Made by a program: the position numbers and the translations under genes
The notes under the pieces: generated by a model
Seen by the model: only the letters and a program-made list of their open reading frames with translations
The model's database searches: none
What the model was told of the DNA's origin: nothing
Part shown: piece by piece, positions 27,196 to 35,133 of the stretch
Numbering within the stretch: position 1 is the first letter of the stretch
Layout: each line of letters opens with the position of its first letter
From: Helicobacter sp. 10-6591
GTDB lineage: Bacteria; Campylobacterota; Campylobacteria; Campylobacterales; Helicobacteraceae
DNA: 64,000 nt
Reading direction: 5' to 3'
Assembly: GCF_003288805.1 (NCBI RefSeq)
Contig: NZ_NHYK01000003.1
Span: forward strand, 1 to 64,000

Positions 27196-27210
27196 TGAGA
27201 ATGATTACCT
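27196..27210. promoter_or_regulatory. Fur-like box upstream of the receptor gene
   Basis: TGAGAATGATTACCT matches the 7-1-7 Fur consensus TGATAATNATTATCA at 11 of 14 informative positions and lies in the promoter of a TonB-dependent receptor, a classical Fur target. Helicobacter Fur sites are AT-rich variants, so the match is suggestive. Confidence 0.5.
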
Positions 27211-27339
27211 TATGAATAATCGGGGCTGATGCTAGTTTATTTGAGTTAATGTTTGGTAAAAATTAGCAAGAAATCTCATCAAAATCAGGATGCTCAGAAT
27301 GTGGGGTTGAATAAATTGCTTGGTCTTGTTTTATGGATA

Positions 27340-28169
27340 TTACTTTATGAGACACTTTAGAAGTTGTTTGGTTTTGGTTTTAAGAAAAGACAAAAGTTTT
27401 CTTGCTCTGCTAACTGTAGTAGCATCAGTGCTAACCACACCACGCATAAAGTCATGCCCACCGAAAAGATTCTTATCACGCATAAGAATCTTGCAGCTGT
27501 AAGGCAAAAACGGGTCAAAGTTTTGCGGAAAAGCGTAAGAAGCAGAGAGTATCTTATAGTCTTTATCCTCGACAAGATCAATGATGTATCTATTGATATG
27601 GGATTCATCGTGCCATTGAGCGATGATACCATTTGACAAATCTTTCTCAATACGCTCTTTCAAAACCTCTACAAGTTCTAAATAGGCTTGTGTCTTGCCA
27701 CCATTCACACCACCACGCACATAATATTTACCAACACCATAAGGAATATAGGCAAGACTTAGGGGATTGCGCTCATAGGTGAAATCATCTACCCTAGCGC
27801 CTAAAAGCTTGTCGTTTATACCATTGACAAACACTAGATCTTGCTCTATTGGTAGAAACTCCTCGCCAATCTCTTCCAAAAACACAGCATTTGCATTAAA
27901 AAAATAGATTACCCCCCCCCCTCTAGTTGTTTTTTGATGCTAGAGAACATCGCAAAACGCATAAGCGTATTGTATGGCCAACCAAGATTTTCTTGGTGGA
28001 TTCTATGTATGCGTGGGCATTGGGATTCGTAATACAGACTTGGTGCATCAGTGAAGACAAAATAATGTTTTTCATACTTTGGCAAAAATCTTCTCTCACA
28101 GCTTTCAAAGAAATCTTCCCAAAATACCGTGTATTTGCCTATACAGATATACAGAATGGATATTTTCAT
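27340..28169 (-). CDS. Phase-variable GT6 glycosyltransferase (histo-blood-group type), OFF
   Basis: GT6 enzymes add alpha-1,3-linked Gal or GalNAc, as in human A/B transferases, alpha-Gal synthase and H. mustelae BgtA. The reading frame starts at ATG 28169, runs 86 codons and stops at TAA 27909-27911 just after a G10 tract (27912-27921). One extra G (G11) joins it to the open downstream frame and gives 276 residues. That product has the GT6 signatures: HQENLGWPYNTLMRF, FFNANAVF with the bacterial N-x-N in place of D-x-D (92-94), RGGVNGGKT (152-160) and WHDESH (186-191). So the gene is intact but switched OFF here by slipped-strand mispairing. It is last in an operon behind another contingency gene. 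The sugar donor cannot be read off. Confidence 0.85.
27912..27921. repeat. G10 contingency tract in the GT6 gene (C10 on + strand)
   Basis: Ten C on the plus strand, that is G10 in the coding direction. The frame before it and the frame after it are offset so that 8, 11 or 14 G would restore the full protein. The rest of the gene shows no other break. Confidence 0.9.
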
Positions 28170-28335
28170 ATTTTGCCTTGTGTTGATAAGCAGGATTAGG
28201 CTTTAGTTGAGAGTAAAAACATACTCAAAAAATATTTAAACAGAGATAAGAATCAAAACCATGCTTATTGCCCTAGTCTTGCTGGGTTTCTCTATACTTT
28301 TTTTAAGTTTTATCACTTGTGGAGCTGTTGGGGTT

Positions 28336-29098
28336 TTAGCAATACACAAATTCCAAAAACGGCGGTGGTGTTTTGGAATTATAAACAAGATGTAATCCCT
28401 GATTTAGTGAAAGAAAAGCATAATCTGCATTGACTCTTTTTGTGAGAATACTCAAACTTTGCGCGGTATGGATGGATATATGCCCATTTCGTGGAGCAAT
28501 ATACCACCAATTTATTCCAATATCTTGGATATTAGAAGGCAAAAGAAGCGTAGAAAACAAAGCAAGACCATTACTCCGAAGCAACCCTAACATTTCTTGG
28601 TGTGTTTGGAAGGGCATATGCGTATGTTCTATCACCTCAAAAGACATAATAAAATCATATTTTTTGTTGGGTTTTGATTTGTATTTGGTATCAAAACTAT
28701 CATAACCATCAACCTTGTAGCCACTTTGACGCAGCAAATGCAGCATTGCTCCATTTCCGCAGCCAAAATCTAGCATTTCTAAATTCACACTAAGATGAAG
28801 ATTCCTAATAAAACTCGCATTAGCCTTTGGTCGCTCTAGTACATAATCTGGGTCATAATCAATATATTCTTTGTTGTAGATTAATTCACTAAAATCTTGC
28901 TCTCTCCAAGAATCACAAACTGTTGTAAAAATAAATCCACATTGCATACAGCGATAATAATACACAGGAATACCACTTAACCCCCCCCCCCGTTAGATGA
29001 TTCAAGCAATTCTTATTAAAATCACACACTCCCCACAAAAGTGCTTGACCCAAACAACACTTGCAGGCCGTTTTTTGAGGATAAACTGCATACATCAA
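28336..29098 (-). CDS. Phase-variable zinc-ribbon SAM methyltransferase, OFF
   Basis: From ATG 29098 the frame runs through CKCC...C into a G11 tract (28981-28991) and then leaves the correct frame. With G10 it would read TGGGLSGIPVYYYRC into the open downstream frame, giving about 253 residues. The joined protein has an N-terminal zinc ribbon (CKCC paired with CMQC), then a class I SAM-binding domain with LEMLDFGCGNGAMLHLL and FIMSFEVIEHTHMP. Such proteins methylate sugars or other small groups in LPS, capsule or O-antigen loci. It starts 19 bp after the phosphoesterase gene and precedes the GT6 gene. A further indel near the C-terminus (T5 run near 28358) may have altered the last few residues. 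Confidence 0.78.
28981..28991. repeat. G11 contingency tract in the methyltransferase gene (C11 on + strand)
   Basis: Eleven C on the plus strand. Ten or thirteen would put the zinc-ribbon start in frame with the SAM-binding domain; eleven does not, so the gene is OFF in this clone. Confidence 0.9.
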
Positions 29099-29117
29099 AA
29101 CAAACCCTTGGGTAAAT

Positions 29118-30392
29118 CTAGCTCTTTAGTCGTATAAGGGTGATTTCAGATTCTGTCCCTACACGCATTGGAGGCCCCCAGTAGCCTGTACCTTGATTGA
29201 TATAAAGCCAAGTTTTAAGGGATTTGCCCAAAGTTAGCTCAAAAAGCCCTTTTATATGCGGCTGTTGCAACAAAACAAGCAGTGAAAATGGAAAAATCTG
29301 CCCGCCATGTGTATGACCACTCAGAATAAGCGAGAGATTTTCAAGCAGCTGTGGCTGCTTGAAAGCAAGGGTATTGAGCTCATCTATAATCTTTGGTTGA
29401 TGGGAGAGCAGAATAATTGGTATTTGGGAATCTTTCAACTCGCTTTCTTTGTAAGCACTCTTGGGATGGGGGTTTAAAAAGCTACTTAACATCTTAGCTT
29501 TGGATAATGCTTCTTTGAGATTTGGTTTGAGATCCAGATGCGCAAATGCCTCCCTCACACCTACCAAATCCCTTATACCCACAATAATTATCTCCCCACT
29601 TTGTGTCCGTACTTTTGATGCATCATTCTCAAGTACTACAAAACCAAAGCTTTTGAGTTTCTGCATTATAGCTTTGGCATCATGGAAATACTCATGATTG
29701 CCCAAGACATAATACACTCCATAGCGTGCAGAAAGATTTTTGAGCTCATCAACGGCCCCAAGCACATTTTGTAGTTGTGAATCTACAATATCACCTGTCA
29801 GGAAGACAAAATCAGGCTCCAATGCATTGCTGCTTGCAACTATTTGGCGCACATGTGTGGATTCTACAAGTCCTCCTATATGTATATCGCTAAGCTGAAC
29901 TATTTTGAGCTCATCTTGCAATCCTTGTATCCGAAGGCTTATCTCATGCACTTGTGGATAGCGGGTACCGTTTATAATCGCATAGATGACAAACACAAGG
30001 GCCAAAACCCCCATAAACCTCCTAAGGTAGAATCTCGCCTTTGTGCGCGATTTTTTCACCTTCATAAAAATAATACCAAGCGAACAAAGCTGATAGAGCA
30101 CAGTAACAACAAACAAGCAAAACACCACACCCACACTCAAAGACACTAAGAAATAAAGCGCTTGGGAAGCAATGCTTGAACGCATGAAAATAAAATACAA
30201 AATACAGCCAACCATATTCATAAGACTTATTACAAGCCAAAATGACCTAAAAAGCCTGCTTGTAGCTAGGCCTTTCAAAAATGCCTTATAAACATAGAGG
30301 TGTAGCAGTAAGCACAATAAAATTCCAAGCGCTGGGAAATAGAAATTTTGCATTTGCAATACTGGTATGGTCGTATCTGCTGAACTATCCAT
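29118..30392 (-). CDS. Membrane-anchored calcineurin-type metallophosphoesterase
   Basis: The first 150 residues hold about four membrane helices. The rest is a metallophosphoesterase with all blocks: LSDIHIGG, LTGDIVDS, VLGNHEYF, LLSHQP and LSGHTHGGQIF. Relatives include YkuE/YaeI and the LpxG-type UDP-2,3-diacylglucosamine hydrolases that work in lipid A synthesis, so a lipid or nucleotide phosphodiester is a likely substrate. ATG 30392 follows AAGGAGCTTTG. It lies 10 bp after the exonuclease gene and 19 bp before the methyltransferase. The substrate is not certain. Confidence 0.8.
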   Translation of the reverse strand: MDSSADTTIPVLQMQNFYFPALGILLCLLLHLYVYKAFLKGLATSRLFRSFWLVISLMNMVGCILYFIFMRSSIASQALYFLVSLSVGVVFCLFVVTVLYQLCSLGIIFMKVKKSRTKARFYLRRFMGVLALVFVIYAIINGTRYPQVHEISLRIQGLQDELKIVQLSDIHIGGLVESTHVRQIVASSNALEPDFVFLTGDIVDSQLQNVLGAVDELKNLSARYGVYYVLGNHEYFHDAKAIMQKLKSFGFVVLENDASKVRTQSGEIIIVGIRDLVGVREAFAHLDLKPNLKEALSKAKMLSSFLNPHPKSAYKESELKDSQIPIILLSHQPKIIDELNTLAFKQPQLLENLSLILSGHTHGGQIFPFSLLVLLQQPHIKGLFELTLGKSLKTWLYINQGTGYWGPPMRVGTESEITLIRLKS

Positions 30393-30401
30393 CAAAGCTC
30401 C

Positions 30402-31187
30402 TTATGTATGGTGCGAGCATCCCTTACTAAAATCAATCAGATCCTGCACGCTTATAAGAGAATCTGGAAAGTGCAATGAGGCTATCTTATAAATCTCTAG
30501 TGCAGTGAGCGCATCAGCATATGCTCTGTGGCTTATAGGGGTATTAATCCCTAAAAATTCATTCAAAAAACTCAGTTTGTAGCGAGGAGCAGGAATAGTC
30601 CTACGCGCAAGATCTATCGTGCATATCTTTGGGCATAAAAGCCCGGGGATTTTATGTTTGCTAAAAGCATTATCCAAAAACGCATAGTCAAAATCCACAT
30701 TATGGGCTACAAAAATACAATCCTGCAAAAAGACTCTAAATTTTGTAAGTACGCAGAGACAAGAAGGTGCGTTTGAGAGATCCTCTTGGGTGATACCCGT
30801 AAGCTGTGTAATGTCCTCAGGCACAAAAGGTGCATAAACATAGCTCTCAAAAGAATCTATGATCTTGCCATTGTGGTATTTGATAGCGCCAATTTCTATA
30901 AGCTCGCCATCTTTTTTGATAGCACCGGTAGTCTCAATATCCACAAAGCATAATGTGGCATCTTGCAAAGACAATCTTTGCGTGCTAAGAAATACTTTAT
31001 TTTGCTGCTCGATGATAGGGAATCCAAATGCGCGTAAAATCTCATACTGCACATTTATATCACCACAAAACCCATCAATACCAGAAAGATACTCTTCAAA
31101 AACCTGCTTATCGAGTGGGGAATCCTGCAGTTTGTCTAAAAGAGAGCCAACTTGTAGCAAAAAATTCCTCTCTCCTACATCTCTCAT
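30402..31187 (-). CDS. DnaQ-family 3'-5' exonuclease
   Basis: The 261-residue protein carries a DEDDh exonuclease domain: FVDIETTGAIKKDGELIEIG (Exo I Asp and Glu), VAHNVDFDYAFLD (Exo II) and HRAYADALTALEIY (Exo III). It is probably the proofreading epsilon subunit or a closely related repair nuclease; the about 80-residue N-terminal extension is typical of epsilonproteobacterial versions. Its ATG directly abuts the metG stop, so translation is likely coupled. Confidence 0.85.
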   Translation of the reverse strand: MRDVGERNFLLQVGSLLDKLQDSPLDKQVFEEYLSGIDGFCGDINVQYEILRAFGFPIIEQQNKVFLSTQRLSLQDATLCFVDIETTGAIKKDGELIEIGAIKYHNGKIIDSFESYVYAPFVPEDITQLTGITQEDLSNAPSCLCVLTKFRVFLQDCIFVAHNVDFDYAFLDNAFSKHKIPGLLCPKICTIDLARRTIPAPRYKLSFLNEFLGINTPISHRAYADALTALEIYKIASLHFPDSLISVQDLIDFSKGCSHHT

Positions 31188-33134
31188 TTAAGAGATCCTG
31201 CTCCCAACGACTTTTTTATCTTCCACACCTAGTAGGCTCAAGCCAGATTCATCACTCACGCTTAAAATCATCCCCTCGCTTAATAGCCCCATAAGCTTCA
31301 CGGGTTTGAGGTTTGCCACGACACATACCTGCCTACCTACCAAATCTTGTGGGTTATAAAACTTAGCGATTCCAGAGAGAATCTGTCTTGGCTTTGCTTC
31401 ACCCAAATCCACCAAAAAGCACAGTAATTTCTCGCTCTTCTGGACATTTTTGCATTCTAAAACCACACCTACGCGCAAATCTAGTTTTTTAAATTCATCA
31501 ATGCTAACTTGGGGCTGCTCTGTGTGCTGCTGTTTATCTTGCTTTTGGTTTTGTTCCTGTAGTTCCACTCTAGGGAAAAGCGGAGGAATCTTTATGAGGG
31601 TAAATTCTGACACCAGATTGGGTTGTAAAACAAACTGTCCAAAACTTTGCGCATTTATCTGCTTGCCTAGCGCATTTGCAATCTTCTCAGCAGACTTTGG
31701 CATTACAGGATACAGACAAAGTGCGACTTTGTATAAGATATTTGCTACCAATACAAAAAGTGCTTGGGCTACTTGTATCTTTCCTTCTTTGATGAGCTTC
31801 CAAGGCTCATAGGCGCTAATACTAGTATTTGCGAGACTAAGAATTTCCCAAAGCCTTTCTAATGCGCTGTGGGGCTGCATATCATTCATAGCATTCTCAT
31901 ACTGCACAAGCTTTTGCTCTAAAAGCTGCGCTTCTTTTGGATAAAGCTCTAAGATTTTTTCGCTTTCAAGCTTGAATGCACAGTATTTCTCGGCCATACC
32001 TTGCAAGCGATTGAGCAAATTCCCAATGTCATTGCCCAAATCAGAATTGATCCTTTCAACCAAAGCTCTCTTGCTAAAATCCCCATCTTGACCAAAAGGT
32101 ACTTCCCTAACAAGAAAATAGCGCAAAACTTCTAAGCCATATTGTTCTGCTATATGTCGCGGATTTATTACATTCCCCACGCTTTTACTCATCTTGCTTC
32201 CCTCGCATAACCACCAACCATGCGCATAGATATGTTTTGGTAATGGCAAGCCAAGGCTGAGCAAAAACGCAGGCCAATACACTGCATGGAAACGCAAAAT
32301 ATCCTTTCCTACGATATGCGTAGCATTTCCCCAAAACTCATGAGCAAAACTGGAATCTGCTACCTTCAAGCCAAGCTCAGTTCTCGCACAAGATCTATCG
32401 CTACACTCCACACCATAGCCAAGCGCACTGATATAGCTTACAAGCGCATCAAGCCACACATAGAGTATATGCTTGCTTTCTGCTAATTCCTTTGGCAATG
32501 GCACGCCCCATGTAAAACTCGTGCGAGTGATTGAAAGATCGTGCAGACCAGATTCCACAAAGCGCACAACTTCATTGTATTTATGGATAGGCCTGATGAC
32601 ATCCTTGCAATCCCTATACCATTCTAATAGCTGCTCTTGGTAGCGCGAGAGAGCAAAAAAATAGCTCTCCTCCTCTATAATACTCACTTCCTTGCCACAA
32701 TCTGGACATTTCTGCTCTACCACCTGACTTTTAGTGAAATGCGTCTCACACGAAACACAGTAATACCCCTCATACTGCCCCTTATAGATATCACCTTTGT
32801 TATACATCACCATGAAAGCACTTTGTGCACTAAGACAGTGTTTAGGATTGGTAGTACGCACGAAATAATCAAAATCTATCCCAAATTCCTCCCACAATCG
32901 CTTAAATTCAAGGCTTATAGAATCTGCAAACTGCTGCGGACTGAGATTGCGCTTTTTTGCAGAGAGCTCTATCTTCTGTCCATGTTCATCTGTGCCAGCC
33001 AATAAAAACACTTCCTCTGCATGCAAGGAACGAAACTTTTTGAGCATATCACAAAGGATTGTTGTGTAAGCATGGCCGATATGTGCCACATCATTGACAT
33101 AATAGATTGGCGAGGTGATGTAAGTTTTTTTCAT
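31188..33134 (-). CDS. metG: Methionyl-tRNA synthetase
   Basis: The 648-residue class I synthetase charges tRNA-Met. The HIGH-like NDVAHIGHAY stands near the start, the zinc knuckle CVSC...CPDC near residues 130-150, and KMSKSVGNVI near 300. A C-terminal EMAP-like tRNA-binding domain (FKKLDLRVGVVLECKNV onward) is joined by a Gln/Lys-rich linker. All functional blocks are complete. It follows the small Cys protein gene by 13 bp in a long minus-strand operon. Confidence 0.97.
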   Translation of the reverse strand: MKKTYITSPIYYVNDVAHIGHAYTTILCDMLKKFRSLHAEEVFLLAGTDEHGQKIELSAKKRNLSPQQFADSISLEFKRLWEEFGIDFDYFVRTTNPKHCLSAQSAFMVMYNKGDIYKGQYEGYYCVSCETHFTKSQVVEQKCPDCGKEVSIIEEESYFFALSRYQEQLLEWYRDCKDVIRPIHKYNEVVRFVESGLHDLSITRTSFTWGVPLPKELAESKHILYVWLDALVSYISALGYGVECSDRSCARTELGLKVADSSFAHEFWGNATHIVGKDILRFHAVYWPAFLLSLGLPLPKHIYAHGWWLCEGSKMSKSVGNVINPRHIAEQYGLEVLRYFLVREVPFGQDGDFSKRALVERINSDLGNDIGNLLNRLQGMAEKYCAFKLESEKILELYPKEAQLLEQKLVQYENAMNDMQPHSALERLWEILSLANTSISAYEPWKLIKEGKIQVAQALFVLVANILYKVALCLYPVMPKSAEKIANALGKQINAQSFGQFVLQPNLVSEFTLIKIPPLFPRVELQEQNQKQDKQQHTEQPQVSIDEFKKLDLRVGVVLECKNVQKSEKLLCFLVDLGEAKPRQILSGIAKFYNPQDLVGRQVCVVANLKPVKLMGLLSEGMILSVSDESGLSLLGVEDKKVVGSRIS

Positions 33135-33147
33135 TCACTTTCCCTTA

Positions 33148-33369
33148 TTAATTAAAATCAAAAGCTCCCTCTTGTCCTTTGCTCAGGCTCTCATATACAG
33201 CTTTTACATATTCTTTGCGCTTTGGGCACTCTAGAAATTCCGCGCAAGGCATACAAGAGCTTAGGGAATGCGCCTTTTGGCACTCTTGCAAACTTACACT
33301 TCTATCACGCAAAGCTTGCTCATAAATATCATCATTACCAGAATCTTGGATACTCTGCTCTTGTGTCAT
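33148..33369 (-). CDS. Small conserved four-cysteine protein
   Basis: The 73-residue protein has an acidic N-terminus, four cysteines at 30, 39, 42 and 48 spaced C-x8-C-x2-C-x5-C, and a helical basic end. The spacing looks like a metal or Fe-S site. From memory, a small gene also sits between fbp and metG in Campylobacter jejuni, so it is probably conserved in the class. Its ATG shares a base with the fbp stop (TAATG). I know of no assigned function. Confidence 0.75.
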   Translation of the reverse strand: MTQEQSIQDSGNDDIYEQALRDRSVSLQECQKAHSLSSCMPCAEFLECPKRKEYVKAVYESLSKGQEGAFDFN

Positions 33370-34214
33370 TATTTGCCTCCTGTATACATGCTTTTAAGAA
33401 ATGCCATCTCATCATTGCTACCAAAAAAACATGGAGTAGTGTCATGGATATGCTCTACTTCTAAGTCCAAAAGTCGCCTCTCTCCATCGCTAGCACACCC
33501 GCCACTAAGCTCATAGATAAATGCGAATGGAAACACTTCAAAGAGCTTACGCAGCTTGCCGTTTTTCGCATCGCTTGTAGCAGGATAGCTAAACAACCCT
33601 CCGCCCTTTACAAGAATCTGGTGCAAATCAGGCACCATACCACCAGAATAGCGCAGTCTATAGCCTCTAGCAAACAGCGAATCTACCATTGTTTTATGCT
33701 TTGATTCCCAATTGGCTTGCGTACCACCGGGTGCATTTATCTTGCCGCTATTTTTTAATCTCAACTCCCCAATCTCTACCCACTCACCTCCGCAATAGCG
33801 AAAGTGCAAGACCTTCTTATACGCCAAGACAAGCTCTAGTCTTGGCCCATAGAGAGCATAGGCAGAGGCTATAAGGTTTCTGGCCGCTAGTTTCTCTTGG
33901 TAGATTCCAAAGATACTCCCCACGCTCAAATTACTATCCACCAGAGAAGAGCCATCAAGTGGATCATATGCTACTATCAAGTTCTGCGTGCTCTCTTTAT
34001 ATACAACCTCTTGCTTCTCTTCGCTACATACACCCTTCACACAGGCCAATGCCAAGAGATTATCCTCAAGCAATCTGTCTGCTTGCACATCCACTTGCAA
34101 CTGTACATCACCACTAGAATTATGAGACTGAAGGTAGGCAGTTGAAGGATTTTTCAAAAGAGTATCAATTCCAACCACACTTCTCTTAAGTACTTCAAAG
34201 ACTTTCTCAACCAT
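33369..34214 (-). CDS. fbp: Fructose-1,6-bisphosphatase, class I
   Basis: The enzyme hydrolyses fructose 1,6-bisphosphate in gluconeogenesis. The metal-binding segment AYDPLDGSSLVDSNLSVG and the substrate-binding ELSGGCASDGERRLLDLE near the C-terminus are both clear. Length (281) is a little below the E. coli enzyme but normal for this class of bacteria. ATG 34214 is preferred because AGAGGAA lies just upstream; an ATG seven codons earlier is possible. It lies 41 bp after rpe. Confidence 0.95.
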   Translation of the reverse strand: MVEKVFEVLKRSVVGIDTLLKNPSTAYLQSHNSSGDVQLQVDVQADRLLEDNLLALACVKGVCSEEKQEVVYKESTQNLIVAYDPLDGSSLVDSNLSVGSIFGIYQEKLAARNLIASAYALYGPRLELVLAYKKVLHFRYCGGEWVEIGELRLKNSGKINAPGGTQANWESKHKTMVDSLFARGYRLRYSGGMVPDLHQILVKGGGLFSYPATSDAKNGKLRKLFEVFPFAFIYELSGGCASDGERRLLDLEVEHIHDTTPCFFGSNDEMAFLKSMYTGGK

Positions 34215-34255
34215 AAACAACTTCCTCTTAGGCATTTGCCCGGGATTGTAGCAGG

Positions 34256-34906
34256 CTAGACCTTAAGACTAGCTACCGCACTTGCGTAATTCTCATGGCC
34301 AAAGATATAGCTCCCGGCCACGACAATATCTGCTCCGCTTGTTTTTAACAACGCGATGTTTTTATCACTCACACCTCCATCTACCTCTAGCAAACACTCT
34401 GGAGCTATGCAATCGCGCATTTTAGCAAGCTCAGATAGTTTTGTGGCTACATAGGGAAGAAAGCTCTGCCCGCCAAATCCGGGATTGACACTCATAAGCA
34501 GCACCAAATCCAGCTTAGGCAAGATATAGCGCAAGCTCTCAATATGTGTATGAGGATTTAGTACCACACCAGCCTTTATACCCTGTGATTTAATCAAGCC
34601 AATAAGCCTATCCAAATGTACCACCTCCTCGATATGCACGCTCAAAATAGAGGGCTTTAGTGGCGCAAACTGCTGGACGAAAAATTCTGTATTTTTTGTC
34701 ATCAGATGTATATCTAGGGGCTTTGTAGAAATCTGGGCGATCTTTTCAACGACCAAAGGACCAATCGTAAGATTTGGCACAAAATGTCCATCCATCACAT
34801 CAATATGCAAAAAATCACAGCCACTTTTGCATATAGCCTCGATTTCTTGCCTGAGATTCAAAAAATCCGCCGACAGTAGACTGGGCGCTACAAGCATTTT
34901 TTTCAT
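34256..34906 (-). CDS. rpe: Ribulose-phosphate 3-epimerase
   Basis: The TIM-barrel enzyme interconverts ribulose 5-phosphate and xylulose 5-phosphate in the pentose phosphate pathway. The 216-residue protein has VAPSLLSADF at the start, HIDVMDGHFVPNLTIGP with metal ligands, and LLMSVNPGFGGQSF. It is the first gene of the minus-strand operon that continues through fbp, metG and on to the contingency genes. Confidence 0.97.
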   Translation of the reverse strand: MKKMLVAPSLLSADFLNLRQEIEAICKSGCDFLHIDVMDGHFVPNLTIGPLVVEKIAQISTKPLDIHLMTKNTEFFVQQFAPLKPSILSVHIEEVVHLDRLIGLIKSQGIKAGVVLNPHTHIESLRYILPKLDLVLLMSVNPGFGGQSFLPYVATKLSELAKMRDCIAPECLLEVDGGVSDKNIALLKTSGADIVVAGSYIFGHENYASAVASLKV

Positions 34907-35054
34907 GATTCTCCTTTATTTTTAGCAAACACCCTACATTGCTTAGCAAGGCTTGTATCTTGAGAGTTTTGATGATTTAGGATAGCTTGCAAGAGACACA
35001 GGGGTCACTGGCAAGAATATATAGCGCAATATGCCTTTGTGGGAAGTAAAAGCC

Positions 35055-35060
35055 TGCATT
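35055..35060 (-). promoter_or_regulatory. -10 box of the rpe operon
   Basis: On the minus strand the sequence reads TTTGCTACAATGCAGG; TACAAT is a good -10 about 150 bp upstream of rpe. A start point so far away leaves a long leader; a nearer promoter cannot be excluded. Confidence 0.35.
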
Positions 35061-35133
35061 GTAGCAAATCTGGTAATATTTTTTCGTCCAATCCCTCTGC
35101 TCAAACAACCCAAACAAAAGGAATCTTTAGAAT

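Noticed and set aside
28261-28395. Small plus-strand frame of 44 codons with a hydrophobic start (MLIALVLLGFS)
   Set aside because: It lies antisense to the end of the methyltransferase gene, has no clear ribosome site and cannot be told from chance.
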